DNA of 21,255 nucleotides, from NCBI GenBank assembly GCA_004151065.3, contig NWUY0300032584.1, forward strand, positions 27,789-49,043, written 5' to 3'. Source of the stretch: Larix sibirica. Taxonomy: Eukaryota > Streptophyta > Pinopsida > Pinales > Pinaceae. Within the stretch, counting starts at the first letter, position 1. Every line of letters begins with the position of its first letter. Shown one piece after another: positions 1-11,290 of this stretch. The notes beneath the pieces are model-generated. The model ran no database searches, had not been told where the DNA came from, and worked only from the letters and a program-made list of their open reading frames with translations. The position numbers and the translations under genes are program-made.

Positions 1-25
1 TAAGAATTTTGTGTATAAGACACTC

Positions 26-33
26 TATAAATA
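26..33 (+). promoter_or_regulatory. TATA-like box ahead of a 36-codon ORF
   Basis: The octamer TATAAATA is a textbook plant TATA box. A 36-codon ORF starting MKKAPGAEKVCGNC follows at 69-179, about where a short 5' leader would place it. The ORF runs into the tandem duplication at 130-357 and matches no family I know. The window starts just upstream, so other promoter elements cannot be judged. The box could be chance in AT-rich DNA. Confidence 0.2.
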
Positions 34-129
34 AAACTAGAGGGACTGTCTCTGTTCTTACTTTTTGAATGAAAAAGGCTCCTGGCGCTGAAAAAGTATG
101 TGGCAACTGTTATATGTATTTGTCATGCT

Positions 130-357
130 GGAAAAATATTGCTCAAGTTTATGTAATAAAGTATACAGTGGGCATCTAAATGTCTCTTTGTTGCCCTAAA
201 GAAAGCTGCTTGAATGCTCATCGGCATCTGATATACATAACTTGGACAAATATTGCTTATGTAACGAAGGATACAGTGAACATCTAAATGTCTCTTTTTC
301 AGTTTTTGCCCTAAAGGAGACTGCTTGAATGCTGATCAGCATCCGGTATATGTAATT
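130..357. repeat. Two-copy tandem duplication, ~114 bp unit
   Basis: Unit 1 (130-243) and unit 2 (244-357) share, in order, AAATATTGCT, a TATGTAA segment, ATACAGTG, CATCTAAATGTCTCTTT, TTGCCCTAAAG and CTGCTTGAATGCT followed by GCATC. Small indels and substitutions show the duplication is not recent. No coding role is apparent. Confidence 0.85.
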
Positions 358-553
358 TTACTCTTTTTTTAATGAAATTATGAAAATTATTTCAGCGGAA
401 CAACGGCACTAATTTTATTTCAGAAGAAAATGATGAATGTAAACGACAGCTGCTCCTTCTAAGGAAACTGATAACATGAAAATATATAAATGCGAAGAGT
501 ACATGCAAGATGTAATTTCTTTCTCCATCGAAATAAAATTACCTTTTTTTAAG

Positions 554-634
554 GAAAAAATACTAAATACAATGTTGGGTTGGTAGCTTAGAGGGAAAAA
601 ATACTTAATACTAGTTGGATCGGTAACTTAGAGG
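554..634. repeat. Two-copy tandem duplication, ~40 bp unit
   Basis: Units 554-594 and 595-634 both begin GAAAAAATACT and end GGTAGCTTAGAGG or GGTAACTTAGAGG. The region between this repeat and the LTR-like repeat at 755 holds one ambiguous base (692) and no supportable gene. Confidence 0.75.
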
Positions 635-754
635 AGCTGCGCTGTAGCGGAGAAGAAAAGACGAGCTGTGATGGATTTGCCCATATCGGTCNTGATATTG
701 CCTCACTAGTGAACCCCCCGTGATGGAGCATCTTTCTCACTAATATGGGTCATA

Positions 755-1509
755 TGTGGAAACTAAATTTTGTTCTCTATATCATTGATGAGACTATGCT
801 TCTTCGAATGTTGTTCATGTCTAAGTTATTTGGGATCAAGGATTCTCTAGAAATAAAATTAATTTCTCATCTTTGCAATTACATTCACACTAATTTTTAT
901 ATCTTTAGATTTGGGTTATTGTTTTGTTTTCGTATCTAGCTACAATGCACGTTTTGTTTTATTTGAATGTGACAAAACATGCACTTTATTTTGTTTTACT
1001 ATGCACACAAAACACGCTAAATGATCAACTCTAGTGTATAATAAGGCTTTCAATGGTTGATATATGCCATAATTTGTCAATGTATTCAATCTTTATTATG
1101 ACAATGACAATTCTCTACCCATTCACACACTTAAGGACATATATTGATGCATATGATTTTAGAGACACTAGCATGCATGTGTTTTGAGGTGAATGGCTTG
1201 CGCTCTCTTTATTTAAATGTTGACAATTAAACCCATACACCAACTATTCCAACAAGAGTAAAAAAGTATGGTTGTATGTGTCAACACAATGCTCAATGGT
1301 TTGATTATAGAAGAGTTGATTGTTTAAGAGGGAGAATTCCCCAACAACAAGAATTCCTAATATATTAACAAGGCTATAGAATACACTGTAATTTATTGTG
1401 CTATGAGAAATTGACAGATGCTCACTTGGATAAAATGTAGGTCGTAGGTGAAATATAAAGACCAATACAATTTTGTAATGGTCATCCATAGTTCTAGTAG
1501 TTGATTTCA
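755..1509 (-). repeat. LTR-like direct repeat, copy 1
   Basis: It aligns end to end with 3626-4375. Shared blocks include AAACTAAATTTTGTTCTCTAT, CAAGGATTCTCT, TTTTATTTGAATGTG, AATGTATTCAAT, GATTTTAGAGACACTA, CAACACAATGCTC and TAGAATACA. Similarity is lost after TTGATTTCA. Divergence with many indels implies an old insertion. The open frame on the minus strand at 1244-1540 is not matched by an open frame in copy 2, so it is probably chance. Confidence 0.75.
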
Positions 1510-2903
1510 CTACTTCCTTCGCACTTCCTAGGAAAATCAATACTTATTGTTCCAGTTAATTAACCATTGATCAATGAAATAACAATTTTGATCTATGGGA
1601 GTAGACATATATTGGGTAAGAGAAATAGAAATTTGAAGCACTAAGTTAGTGATTCATCTCCTGATGTAGAAAAGGAATCATTATCTAACTCATTTGGCCA
1701 TTCACACTATGCCAATCAATTTTATGCTTGACTATAAAATTAAATAGAAATGGAATTACCAAATTGGGAACACACAACACTTAACACAATCATAGAACCA
1801 TTAACACAATGAATTTTACCCTATAAACCCAAATGGGAAAACTATATTTGTTGGGTATTTTATTAAGTAAGAAATTGATTACAAAAGGATGAGGTATACA
1901 TAGATTTAGAGTATATTTAATAACTATAAGGAATTTATAGATGGCCATGTATCAACAAAAATATTCACTCATCGTGGGATAGACTCAATGTATTCTTCTC
2001 CTCCAATCATCAATCATATTTTTTTTAGTTCTCATCTCTACTAATTCCATTCTTCCTTTCTTCCTCATCTCTCATCTTTGTTGAATGGAATTCATCTTCA
2101 CAACCTTCATATTTAATGGGATTCCTTGGAAGGCCAACCATCATAATGGTTCATTTTTTATTCTAGGATTTTTTGGACTATTCACTCAACTTTGAAAAAT
2201 AATTAAATGTTGATTACAAAGTTTTACAAAAGAGATTTTTTGAAGATCCAGTTTGGATCAAACCTCGCCATTTGCAATTTTTTTATCCCCATAATCTTCA
2301 ACTCCCTTTGAACCTTTTTTTTTGCATCTATATGCTTATCTCATTTGTTTCCATCAACCAATCTATGATATATCTCCAAGATATGGTGCCTTCATTATAG
2401 GACGAAAGATAAGAGCTAAATATGGGATCACTTTGGCATGAGTTGGATGTTCCTCTCATGGTTAGAGATGAATTCTATATTGTTATAGGTTATTGCACAA
2501 TCACCATTCCTTGGGCTATAGGTGCATGTAGCTCCTATTTCCACGTCACATTTACTCTCCAATATTTCTTCTTGGTTATTTAGTTTTTGAGATGGATTTC
2601 AAGGTGAAGCCTCTAACATTTAGAATCCCAATGTCAAGTGAATCTATAGTATCAACAAAATATCCTATATGGGATGCTTGGAATTCTAGATTTCCAATAA
2701 TTGATAGCATTGTGACACAAAAAAATAAACCAAAGATACCATGTCATACCTTTTTTATTTGTAATGATACTTTTCAACTTGGTTTCATGGTCCCCCACGT
2801 GTTGGAGCAGATTTGGGTGGTGGAATCATCCATTTGATACCCTCTTCCAAGCCCCTACAATTATAGTTGAGTTGCTTATTTCCCACTCCTTTTCCAAATT
2901 CCT

Positions 2904-3180
2904 TTCCCCCCCGTGGTAAGGGATTCTTTTATAGTTACTCTTGCCTTGAAAAAGGTGGTTTGAGTTGAATTTGTGTTGGATTCATGTCCACCAAATCCTA
3001 GACCTTCATAATTGAGCCTCTATTGAGCTACAATGGGAATCAAAATATTTTTATTTTCCCTATCCCTTGGAACTTGTAGCCCATTTGTCTCAATAACCTT
3101 GAACTAATGGCTCTAGTGTTCTTATTAAAAACATTAAATATCTCTTAAGGAAATTCTAGGAACGTGAGTTTACCATAAGT
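2904..3180 (-). pseudogene. Gag/protease-type retroelement relic with G-patch motif
   Basis: On the minus strand the peptide RLLRQMGYKFQGIGK (about 3057-3103) has the G-patch pattern of aromatic and glycine residues (MGY..QG.GK). A one-base frame change then gives ILIPIVAQ, a stop, and RLNYEGLGFGG (about 2990-3050). This 'MGY-x-G-x-GLGK ... PI ... GLGF' layout is known from plant LTR-retroelement polyproteins next to the protease. Stops and at least one frameshift show the reading frame is dead. Flanking frames on the same strand (up to about 3420) are also partly protein-like but unassigned. No protease D-T/S-G triad was found. Confidence 0.5.
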
Positions 3181-3625
3181 TGAATTTGTCATGGTGTTGC
3201 ATTACATAATGGAAATGGGAGAGGCTTTCTTGGTATCTTGGAAAATGTCTTGAACTTATTAAATGCATCTTCCTTCATTGCCCAAATCTCAATATAGTTG
3301 AGTAGTCATTTTGATGAACCTCTCATCTTGCCAATTATCTAGCTAAGTGAATTTCTCCCCCAATTGCAAGAGTTGCAATATAATCTTGCCTAATTTCTCC
3401 CATGGTGGTGAAGAAACCCCAGCATTTAGAATTTTTTTTTTCTAGCTCACGTTTTTCTTTCATCCAATACAAATTTCCTCCCAAATATGCCTATTGAAGC
3501 CTCTTAACTATTCCAACTTCTCCTTCTTTAAAAATTTTCCCATGGAAAAAAATATTCTTTGACACTGTATGGTTTGTAAATTGTATGCATATTTCTCATT
3601 CATCTCACCAACACATATCCTCTAT

Positions 3626-4375
3626 TGAAACTAAATTTTGTTCTCTATATGCATGTTGAAACTATGCTTCTTTGAACGCTGCTTAGGATTCAAAGATTTG
3701 GGTTCAAGGATTCTCTGGAAATAAAATTGATTACTTGTCTTTGAAAATAAAATGACACTAATATCTTTATCTTCAAATCTAGGATATTTCTTTGTTTCTA
3801 GATATGTTCACAATACCAAATTCACAATGCACTCTTTCTTTTATTTGAATGTGCAAAATGTGCACTCTTGTTTACTTAACTATGCACACTTCTATTGTAC
3901 AATAAATTTTCAATTGATGATGTATGTTAGGATTTGATAATGTATTCAATTTGTATTATGACAACACTAATTATTTTCCCATTCATACACTTCAGGATAG
4001 ATATCAATGCATGCGATTTTAGAGACACTAAAGTGCATGATTTTTTGAGGCAAATTGTTGCACTCTATTGATGTAATTGCCCAATATTAGTCCGGCACAC
4101 CAAATCTTTCAAGAAGAGTAAAAACATATTGATGTGGATTCCAACACAATGCTCGATGGTTTGAATATAGAAGAGTCATTTGTCTATGAAGGTGAATGAC
4201 CCAATGGTAATAATGCCTAGTCAATTAACAACGTTGTAGAATACATCGTAATTGATTTTGTTATTGGAAATTGGTAGTCCCTTGCTTGGATAAAGTGTGG
4301 GATATAGGTGAAATCTAAAGACAAATATAATGTAGTAATGGTAAGCCACAGTTCCATTCTGGAAAATTTGATTCA
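3626..4375 (-). repeat. LTR-like direct repeat, copy 2
   Basis: This is the partner of 755-1509, with the same order of blocks and ending GATTCA. If the element reads on the minus strand this is the 5' LTR. Part of it is open on the plus strand (3752-3937), which is not conserved in the other copy and is not called as a gene. Confidence 0.75.
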
Positions 4376-5045
4376 CAACCTAAATTGACTCTTGCAACTC
4401 AATGATGTTATGTTGGAACTTTATTTCTGTGAAGGAAATCCAAACCCAATGCTTGTATCGGGTGAGATTGTAAAATCAAAATATCATAATTTTTGCTTGA
4501 TGCTTCATGGTTATCCCTAGTAGAGGACTATCTCTTACGAATTGCACTTGAATACACAAACAAATCATCATGTTGGAATTTGGAGGTTGCATAGTGTTGT
4601 GGTTGGTAAGGATGCTAATTATGATCTGAAATCTCTAGTGGTTATGATCTCTTAGTGTTGATGTTGTATTTTATACATCTCTCTCACCATGTATTATGTC
4701 TTACATTACATATTTATACAACCTTTGAGTGGTTATGATGGTTTAACGACCTAACCCCTAACATGAAAATATTTATGAAGTGATCAAGTTGGTTATAACC
4801 ATGTTTTCTTTTCAAGAGATATATCCCATATCATATTTTTCAATTCTATCATAAAGATTAGCATATTTGTCAATTATTTGATGATTATACCCCACTTGAT
4901 CACTTGATACAATGAAGAAGGTCAAAGAAATGGGTGTTGACATAATAAAATTTGTCAATACATGCACCCCACAAAGAGTCATTTGGTTTGCTTCAAAGTA
5001 TGTAATGGAAGAGTCCTTTGAAAACTACTAATAGTTGGATATTGA
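4376..5045. other. AT-rich intergenic stretch
   Basis: No open frame, repeat, tRNA-like fold or promoter stands out on either strand. It separates the LTR-type element from the coding relic that follows. Confidence 0.5.
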
Positions 5046-6177
5046 GTCACATGTTTATCGAGGGAAAATCTTATGGGTGCTCCAAGTTTGGCTAGTTATC
5101 AGGTTGTTGGGAGAAGGTCAAACTGTAATTTCATAAATGTAGGAAGTCATGCTAGTGGCCATTGTTCTTTTGTCAATGGATGGGTCATTGGAAATGGAAG
5201 CGATTCTGATATTCCATCTAACCATGGTTTTGATATTCCAGCTGACCATGGATGCACTACTAAAGACAAAATGGTTATTGGCTAGAATCATGGTGCAAAT
5301 GTGTATTCAACTTCAACTTTTAATGAAAGGAAAGCAATGGACACACATGGTCTTCATTTTGAAGGTGTGACTGTGGATGTCCTTAACAACTAGGCCATAG
5401 ATGATTGCTTACATATCCATTGAAGTTGCAACTATGCAACTACTTTTGATGGTGATCCTTGTAACTTCACTATCAATCAAGAACCATTTGCAAATATAGG
5501 GAAACCCCACATGGTTTTAAGTTGTTGTAATCACCCAACTCCATTGGTTGGATCAAAATTTGAATACATGACCTTTCCTTCTATTAGTGGGGTTGGATTT
5601 AGCTACAGAATAGCAATGGACATGTCAATCATCCTATGGATGGTAGACAAGGATCCTATAAAAGAAACATCATGAAAAGCATTATCATATTTAGATATCC
5701 TCCCATGTTCTTCACAGTAGGATGATGGCCAGCTCCAGCTTATTGCTCCTAGATGGCACACCATCAGTAGTAGTTTAAGTATTTTTTCTACTATTGTAAC
5801 AATTCTTATCGTTAAGCCTATAGAATAACTAGTCATACCCAAGGCTAGTGTAGGTGATGTGGGTCCAAATTCCAACGATTCATTTATGGTTGGGCAATCA
5901 AAATCTCCCTAGAGAACTATTCAAGCAGAACCATGAACAATGGACATATTTGTTAGTATGATGGAACGAATAAGGAAGGAACCTAAGGACAAGATTATTC
6001 TAATCCTATTACAGGAAATAAGTGGCAAACTATAGCAATGGAGATGGCATAATATGTACAAGATAATAATATTTTCATTCTAGATTTCTATGAAATGATC
6101 ATTCCCATCTCATCTAGACCCTCAACGCTTCTCAAATCTAGATGAAAGCCTTGATATATTTAGCATAGCAACAAATC
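5046..6177 (+). pseudogene. Long decayed coding region, family unknown
   Basis: One reading frame (in phase with an ATG at 5073) stays protein-like over about 370 codons although stops interrupt it. The first stops are TAG at 5283, then a TAG, a TGA, and TGA at about 5673. The opening part (MGAPSLASYQVVGRRSNCN) is followed by a doubled motif, DSDIPSNHGF then DIPADHGC. Later segments such as NHPTPLVGSKFEYMTFPS and MMERIRKEPKDKIILILLQE keep normal amino-acid composition. Keeping one frame over 1 kb in AT-rich DNA is unlikely by chance. It is probably an old mobile-element or gene copy; no catalytic motif or family was recognised. Multiple exons of a live gene are less likely given the stop spacing. 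Confidence 0.5.
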
Positions 6178-6733
6178 ATGAGGATATAAATAGCAGTTGA
6201 GGATAGAATTTGGCATAATATTTATCATATACCCCTATAGTAGACTTTGGATAGCAGTTAGGGATTCACTAACTATACCAATGCTAATAGTATGCCATGA
6301 AATATACCTTAGAAGACTCCCTTTAGAAGAATAATTGTCAATGAGGTTTTTGAGAAACCTAGAAACCAATGTATGTTATAGCAACTAGAAACATGATGGG
6401 AAAAAATATTCTGAGAATTTGTTTGTCATATCTATGCACTAAAAAAATCAAGTAAACCTGCAAAATTATTACTAATAAAAAATTACTAAATTTGATTTAA
6501 ATAATGTTTATGAGTACTTGTTTTCGTGTTTGGTCTCCTTCTGCAGGGTATTGTGGGCATTGTAACTATTAATAGTAACAATCATGCACTCCTATGTGTT
6601 CCTAGATCTATGAGATCCTTTTTCATCCATGGAGGGAACATTGGACATAGGTAGAGACCAGGCTCATCTGTCACATTCTTTTTCAAGGTGGGTCCAACAC
6701 ATTGACTAGTGGGAAAGGATCTAGTCATCTGAT
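6178..6733. other. AT-rich stretch with no gene seen
   Basis: The frame of the preceding relic fills with stops here. No repeat or RNA fold is evident. Confidence 0.45.
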
Positions 6734-6801
6734 TTGTAGGTGGACTCTATTTGTCTCAATATCCAAGTTGCAGGTGGAATCTATTGGTTTCGATCCAATA
6801 G
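6734..6801. repeat. Short tandem duplication, 34 bp unit
   Basis: TTGTAGGTGGACTCTATTTG at 6734 is repeated 34 bp later as TTGCAGGTGGAATCTATTGG. Both units end in a TCCAA-type tail. It has diverged and no function is evident. Confidence 0.6.
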
Positions 6802-7424
6802 TTAATGGCATTTAAAAATTTCATCCTACACAAAATCAATCAGACAAATTTAACATAAATCAATCACAATAATATTAATAAATGTCTATGGAAAATGGGT
6901 TTTGAATGGTTTCATCAACCACTATTCCCCAACTCCTTAATACATGCATATTATTTTTTTGTCAAAATATATATACATGATGGATCTAATAGGTAATGTA
7001 TCAAAAACTAGATACAATGTAATATATTGAAAGTTAAGTAAGGTATAGTATGTTCAAATCTAGGCATAACATATGTGATTGATGTTATCCCAAAATTAGC
7101 TTGTCTTCTCTTAATAACATATTCTCATTCAAGATAAGACTTAGGGATAGATTAGATGAAAATTTGGATATATATATAGCCATATTTTCTCTGATCTATC
7201 GACAAGAGTGTCATGGTTCACTGGTTCATATAACAAGTGTTGTAGGAATTAGAAAGGTGTCCATGCTATCATTGGTACTACTACAAACCTAGGTAGATAC
7301 TTCTTCATTAGCTAATGAGAAGGAGATGGAGGGTTGACATTGTGGATTAAAAATTATATTTATAAGGAGACGGGGATCACCTCATATTGAGATGGTTGGT
7401 CAAGCAAGTAATTAGTTTTTCATT
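6802..7424. other. AT-rich stretch with no gene seen
   Basis: A 63-codon frame at 7101-7292 is no longer than chance expectation here and shows no motif. Nothing else is called. Confidence 0.4.
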
Positions 7425-7503
7425 AGGAGAACAGTTTCAATGGTAGAATACTACTCTAAAAAAACATAAGTTATAGGTTAAGGGTTCAAATCCCTTTTCT
7501 CTT
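7425..7503 (+). pseudogene. tRNA-like sequence (tRNA pseudogene or SINE head)
   Basis: The 5' heptamer AGGAGAA (7425-7431) pairs fully with TTCTCTT (7497-7503), with one G-T pair. A D-arm follows (GTTT, loop CAATGGTA, GAAT). The T-arm is perfect: AAGGG, loop TTCAAAT, CCCTT (7480-7496). The anticodon region (7450-7479) is about seven bases too long and cannot form a good five-pair stem, although CT precedes a run of A where the anticodon should be. The D-loop and T-arm recall organelle-type tRNAs, possibly tRNA-Gly, but that is from memory. The fold looks dead as a tRNA; an anticodon-loop insertion or a SINE head could explain it. Confidence 0.5.
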
Positions 7504-7530
7504 TATCAACCTTTCATATGGTTGATAAAG
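7501..7530. repeat. Perfect 11-bp hairpin next to the tRNA-like sequence
   Basis: CTTTATCAACC (7501-7511) and GGTTGATAAAG (7520-7530) are exact inverted repeats around the eight-base loop TTTCATAT. The left arm overlaps the last bases of the tRNA-like acceptor strand. Confidence 0.8.
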
Positions 7531-8197
7531 GTAGCGTCAAAGTTCTCAATATTTAAAAGGATTAGGAAGGTTCTTCTAGGTTTTCCCCATGTACGACCTT
7601 AACCAATGTATTTACTTGTCAAACTTAGGGAGAGCATATAGATAAAATGTAACACCCTAGATCACTTCTCATTATGCTAATATCCATGGTTACCTAATTG
7701 AGATGACAATTAAGTAACTTTGCAAGGCATACCACCATAGAAACTTTAGCTCATATGATTTCCATAAGAAGAAAGATAATAAATCTACCAAGAAAAAAAA
7801 AGAAATAATTGTTTGAATACATATGATATATCTCTTTGTAAGGCAAGAAACAATAATGAGTTCATATCATGTTAGTAGTTAGAGATAGCATAAAGAGAAA
7901 ATATCTCTTGTAGAATCATCAAAGAGTCTATGGAAATAGAATTTTGTGGAGTTATTTTCTCCTCATGCTATCCTTAGTTATTGACATGCAACCGTGAATG
8001 ATATATAAGTAATTTGATCAGGTAACTGGTAAATCCACCTGGGTATACATGCATTGGATACCTAGTAGACATGTGCTTATGATTGGATGTCTAATAGTCT
8101 AAGTGGTAACAATAGTATTGTTTACCTAAATTGGTGGCTAACTTGCTATGGTGGCATGTCAATATGCAATGAACATAAATATATAAATATCAATAAA
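7531..8197. other. AT-rich stretch with a lone LTR-like start sequence
   Basis: TGTAACACCC at 7648-7657 resembles the first bases of many plant LTRs, but no second copy or matching end was found. No coding region is supportable. Confidence 0.35.
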
Positions 8198-8630
8198 TAA
8201 TAACAACAACAATAATTAAGGATTAATAATAATGAAAAGACACATATCATTTAGAAGACGTGACATAATGAAGGGACATGATGTACTGACCATTGTGACT
8301 AGTCAATGTTATAAGTACGCTATCACATGGCATTGTATCATCAAAATATTAATCATTCAATAATTTATAAATGATCTCTTGTACTATGTGGATTATAACT
8401 TGCTAATACACACACACACATATAATAACAACAACAATTAAGGATTAATATTAATGAAAAGACACATCTTATCTAAAAGACATGCCATAAAGAAGGGATG
8501 TGACCTATCAACCATTGTGACTAGTCAATGTTATAAGTACAATGTCACATGACATTGTACCATCAAAATATTTATCATTCAATTGTTTATACATTATATT
8601 TTGTCCTATATTGATTATAACATGTTGTCC
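8198..8630. repeat. Two-copy tandem duplication, ~225 bp unit, with (CA)n
   Basis: Unit 1 (from 8198) and unit 2 (from 8423) both run through TAATAACAACAAC, AATTAAGGATTAATA, AATGAAAAGACACAT, AAGGGA, ACCATTGTGACTAGTCAATG, TTATAAGTAC, CATTGTA-CATCAAAATATT and a final GATTATAAC. A short CA microsatellite (8407-8420) sits at the junction and may have promoted the duplication. It contains no open frame. Confidence 0.85.
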
Positions 8631-9992
8631 TTTTTAAATTGGACATTCAGTAAATGAACCTTGTTCATATTGACTTAAATGAACTTTTTTCATTTCACAA
8701 TACAAGAAGCGATCATGTATCCATCCCCTTGGTTGCTCCTATTTGACCCCATCCCAAATAGGCTAGTTAGTCAATCATGCCAACACAAACACCATCTCCA
8801 TTAGGATAAGAAAGGATAAGAATGGCATGTATTTCTTACCCTCAAAAGTATGGACTCGATATACACTAGGTAGGTAACTAAATATAGCATAAAAAGAAGA
8901 CATAACTTTGTAAATGTAAAATAAGAGGTTATTTAAAAACTTACTAAGTGGTTTGAAGGCCAATTTTGCTTATTCTTCTTATTGAAGAAGATTATAACTT
9001 TTATGCTATATTAATATATATTTAATGGGTGAGTAGTGACCTCTCCAAATTGGGTTAGGTGCTATTCCAAGCAAATGTAAAGCTCTATGGCTTAGCAAAC
9101 TTAGTAGTAAACAATTTCAAGTTTAAACAATAATATTAATCCTCCATTTTTTATATGGTTATTTAAAAAAAATCTTATACATTTCCTTTTATATAATCAT
9201 TTTTGTTTATTAAAATTTATTTTCACAATTAAAATATAATCATCCACGAAAAAGTTACGAGTTTGAAAAGTATCTACTCACTAGCATGCACATGCATCAA
9301 GTTATCATCCTATAGTAGGACATTTATGAGACTCGAGAGTGTGTTATGGTGCAAAATATATTTATTCTTTTCTTGTTTGCATATGTGATTAAAATAAGCA
9401 CTAAATTAAATGAGCAATCATGTAATTAGTGAGTTTGAAACCATATAAATAATGTTTTTTTGTCAAGGTGGAGAAGTCCCAAAGAAATATGGTTGAAGTT
9501 TGTCTCAAATTTTATATTGGAAAGATGAGACAATTGAAACACGCACGTTGTTGGCAAAACATTGAAATTTCATCCAAATGTTCCCAAGCTTTATATTTAT
9601 GTAGCAACTTCGGATTTTGAACACAACTTGAATGTAAAAGTTTCAGGGATCTTATGCAAAGTGGAATACGTGCATGTCTCATGTCATGGATATTTTGGTT
9701 AGAGTAATTTTATATGCAACTTACTTTTGTCATCAAATAGAGAGCTTGTTATCAAATAGAGAGTGCCAAAAATAGCTTTGGGACTTGATAAACTCTTATC
9801 TTTGTATAAGGAATACGAAAAAAAAGAAAGAAGAGAATAATGATCTCTTTGTGCCACTAAATGGAGAGAAGTTTGATGATGGAGGGATTGCAAAAATGAG
9901 AATGATGAATTAAAAAATCAATGTAGAGTTGATAGTCACAATTGTCTCTACCCTTGCCTTAGTCGATGTTTTGTTTCTTCTTGGCCTTCTTG
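8631..9992. other. AT-rich stretch with no gene seen
   Basis: Two minus-strand frames of 62 and 64 codons (8775-8963, 9699-9893) carry no motif. A small doublet of TCAAATAGAGAG occurs at about 9733-9763. Nothing else is supportable. Confidence 0.4.
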
Positions 9993-10126
9993 CAAAGACA
10001 ATACCGTACCAAACCTTTCTCTCACCTTATAGCATGACATGTTGGGGATGGTTGTGGTCTTCTAACAAGGACAATACCATGCAAAACCTTTGGTCATCAT
10101 AGAGGTTGACAAGTTGAGGATGGATG
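9993..10126. repeat. Two-copy tandem duplication, 73 bp unit
   Basis: CAAAGACAATACCGTACCAA at 9993 recurs as CAAGGACAATACCATGCAAA at 10066. In both units CCTT, then GTTG-GGATGG, follow at matching positions. It is diverged and non-coding. Confidence 0.65.
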
Positions 10127-11218
10127 TACTTCATTGGCTATCCAACTATAGAATAGCCAACCATCTCAAATTGTCTCTGGTCACTTTGTCTTGATAGTCC
10201 ACCCTTATTTTTAGTTTGCTATGAATTTGTCTATTTTGGTCGAGTTTGGTGAATGATGGGATTTGTGGTTTTGGATGTAGGCTTTTCAGATTGGTTATTT
10301 CTCATCACTACTCTATATGAAAGGAAAGGGGTTTTGGGAAAATTTGAAATTGAGAGTGTTTACAACTTATATTCATCACATAGGGCTATCCCATGTCATT
10401 TACATTTTGTTTATAGAAAGAGGTTGGAGATGTTGTTCTCAAAAATATGAAATAGAATCAAAGTTGTATTTTTTCCAACTTTAATATTTTCAATATGCGT
10501 TTCTAATGACATAAAAGTAGTTTCTTATATCATTAAAGGTCTCCAAAGAGATCTATATATTCTCACTAGGTTAACTAAGGATATATGTATCTATATATTC
10601 TCACTATTTGGTTGAGAAGCTCTAGGAGAACTCAAATAACATGCATGCAATTTCAATTTGAAAGCTTTATTGCTTAGCTTGTGAATGCAAAGAAAAAATG
10701 CAATGATTTCATCTAATAGGTTTCCTTCATTTAGAAATCAATAGAATGCCTTTGTGCATTGACTAAGATCACGGGGAGTTCGATTTGAATATTTACGAGA
10801 GATTTGATGATTGGCTCTAGATTTGGCACATTGAATTCAAAATATTTCTGTACATCAAGATCATCTTTCGAATGATGGTGAGACTTTCATCCTAGTCCTT
10901 CAGATACTTTTCAAAAAACTTGGTTCAAAGAGTTAAAAATTTCCTCAAAAGAACAACCTTGAATTCTTCAAGGCATTTCAAAAGATACTTTTGAAAGAGG
11001 CCAAAGCCTTTGGGGCTTCTCAAAATATCATCTATTAAATGGACCAAGAAACCTCCACTTAAATATAAACTATTTTTGGGGGTCTCAAAATACACTTTGA
11101 AATGGATCGTTGAATGTATTGTAGGTCCACGGGAGAAATGCCAACCCCTGCTATTCCAAGTAGAGAATCGAGGTATGGCCAAAAATACAATCATTACAAT
11201 AAGGGCTTAACCACAGCA
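10127..11218. other. AT-rich stretch with minor repeats, no gene seen
   Basis: An exact 18-bp direct repeat, ATCTATATATTCTCACTA, occurs at 10551-10568 and 10589-10606. A 65-codon plus frame (10253-10450) and overlapping frames on both strands at 10925-11210 have no recognised motif. The 11100-11218 part may be the body of the SINE-like sequence that follows on the minus strand. Confidence 0.4.
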
Positions 11219-11290
11219 TCATGTCACTTACTAGAATTGAACCTGGGTAAGGAGGACAACAATCATTCCTCCCAACCACCCAAGCTACNA
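11219..11290 (-). mobile_element. SINE-type tRNA-derived head, copy 1
   Basis: Read on the minus strand, TAGCTTGGGTGG (11276-11287) fits an RNA polymerase III A box and GGTTCAATTCT (11233-11243) fits a B box. Their start-to-start spacing is about 44 bases, as in a tRNA. About 72 bp match the second copy at 17008-17078; beyond that the flanks differ. It is therefore an old SINE or tRNA-derived insertion. Position 11289 is an ambiguous base. The element would run on toward lower coordinates, but no clear tail or target-site duplication was found. Confidence 0.6.

Larger units (their letters stand above)
755..4375 (-). mobile_element. Degraded LTR-type retroelement (non-autonomous or relic)
   Basis: Two diverged direct repeats of about 750 bp (755-1509 and 3626-4375) enclose about 2.1 kb. 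The upper copy starts TG and both end in CA, as LTRs do. The internal part carries a minus-strand coding relic with a G-patch motif of the kind found in plant LTR elements, so the element probably reads right to left. In that orientation a purine-rich stretch (GAAGGAAG, read on the minus strand at about 1512-1522) adjoins the outgoing repeat, where a polypurine tract would lie. I see no clear primer-binding site, target-site duplication, reverse transcriptase or integrase. A large segmental duplication is the alternative. Confidence 0.5.

Noticed and set aside
3580-3625. Primer-binding site next to the LTR-like repeat
   Set aside because: The sequence just inside the upper repeat does not show a convincing complement to a plant initiator or other common primer tRNA.
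7648-7657. TGTAACACCC as the start of a solo LTR
   Set aside because: No matching end, second copy or target-site duplication could be found in the window.
10925-11210. Overlapping 89-codon minus and 66-codon plus frames
   Set aside because: Neither has a motif. Part of the stretch probably belongs to the SINE-like insertion that starts at 11290 on the minus strand.
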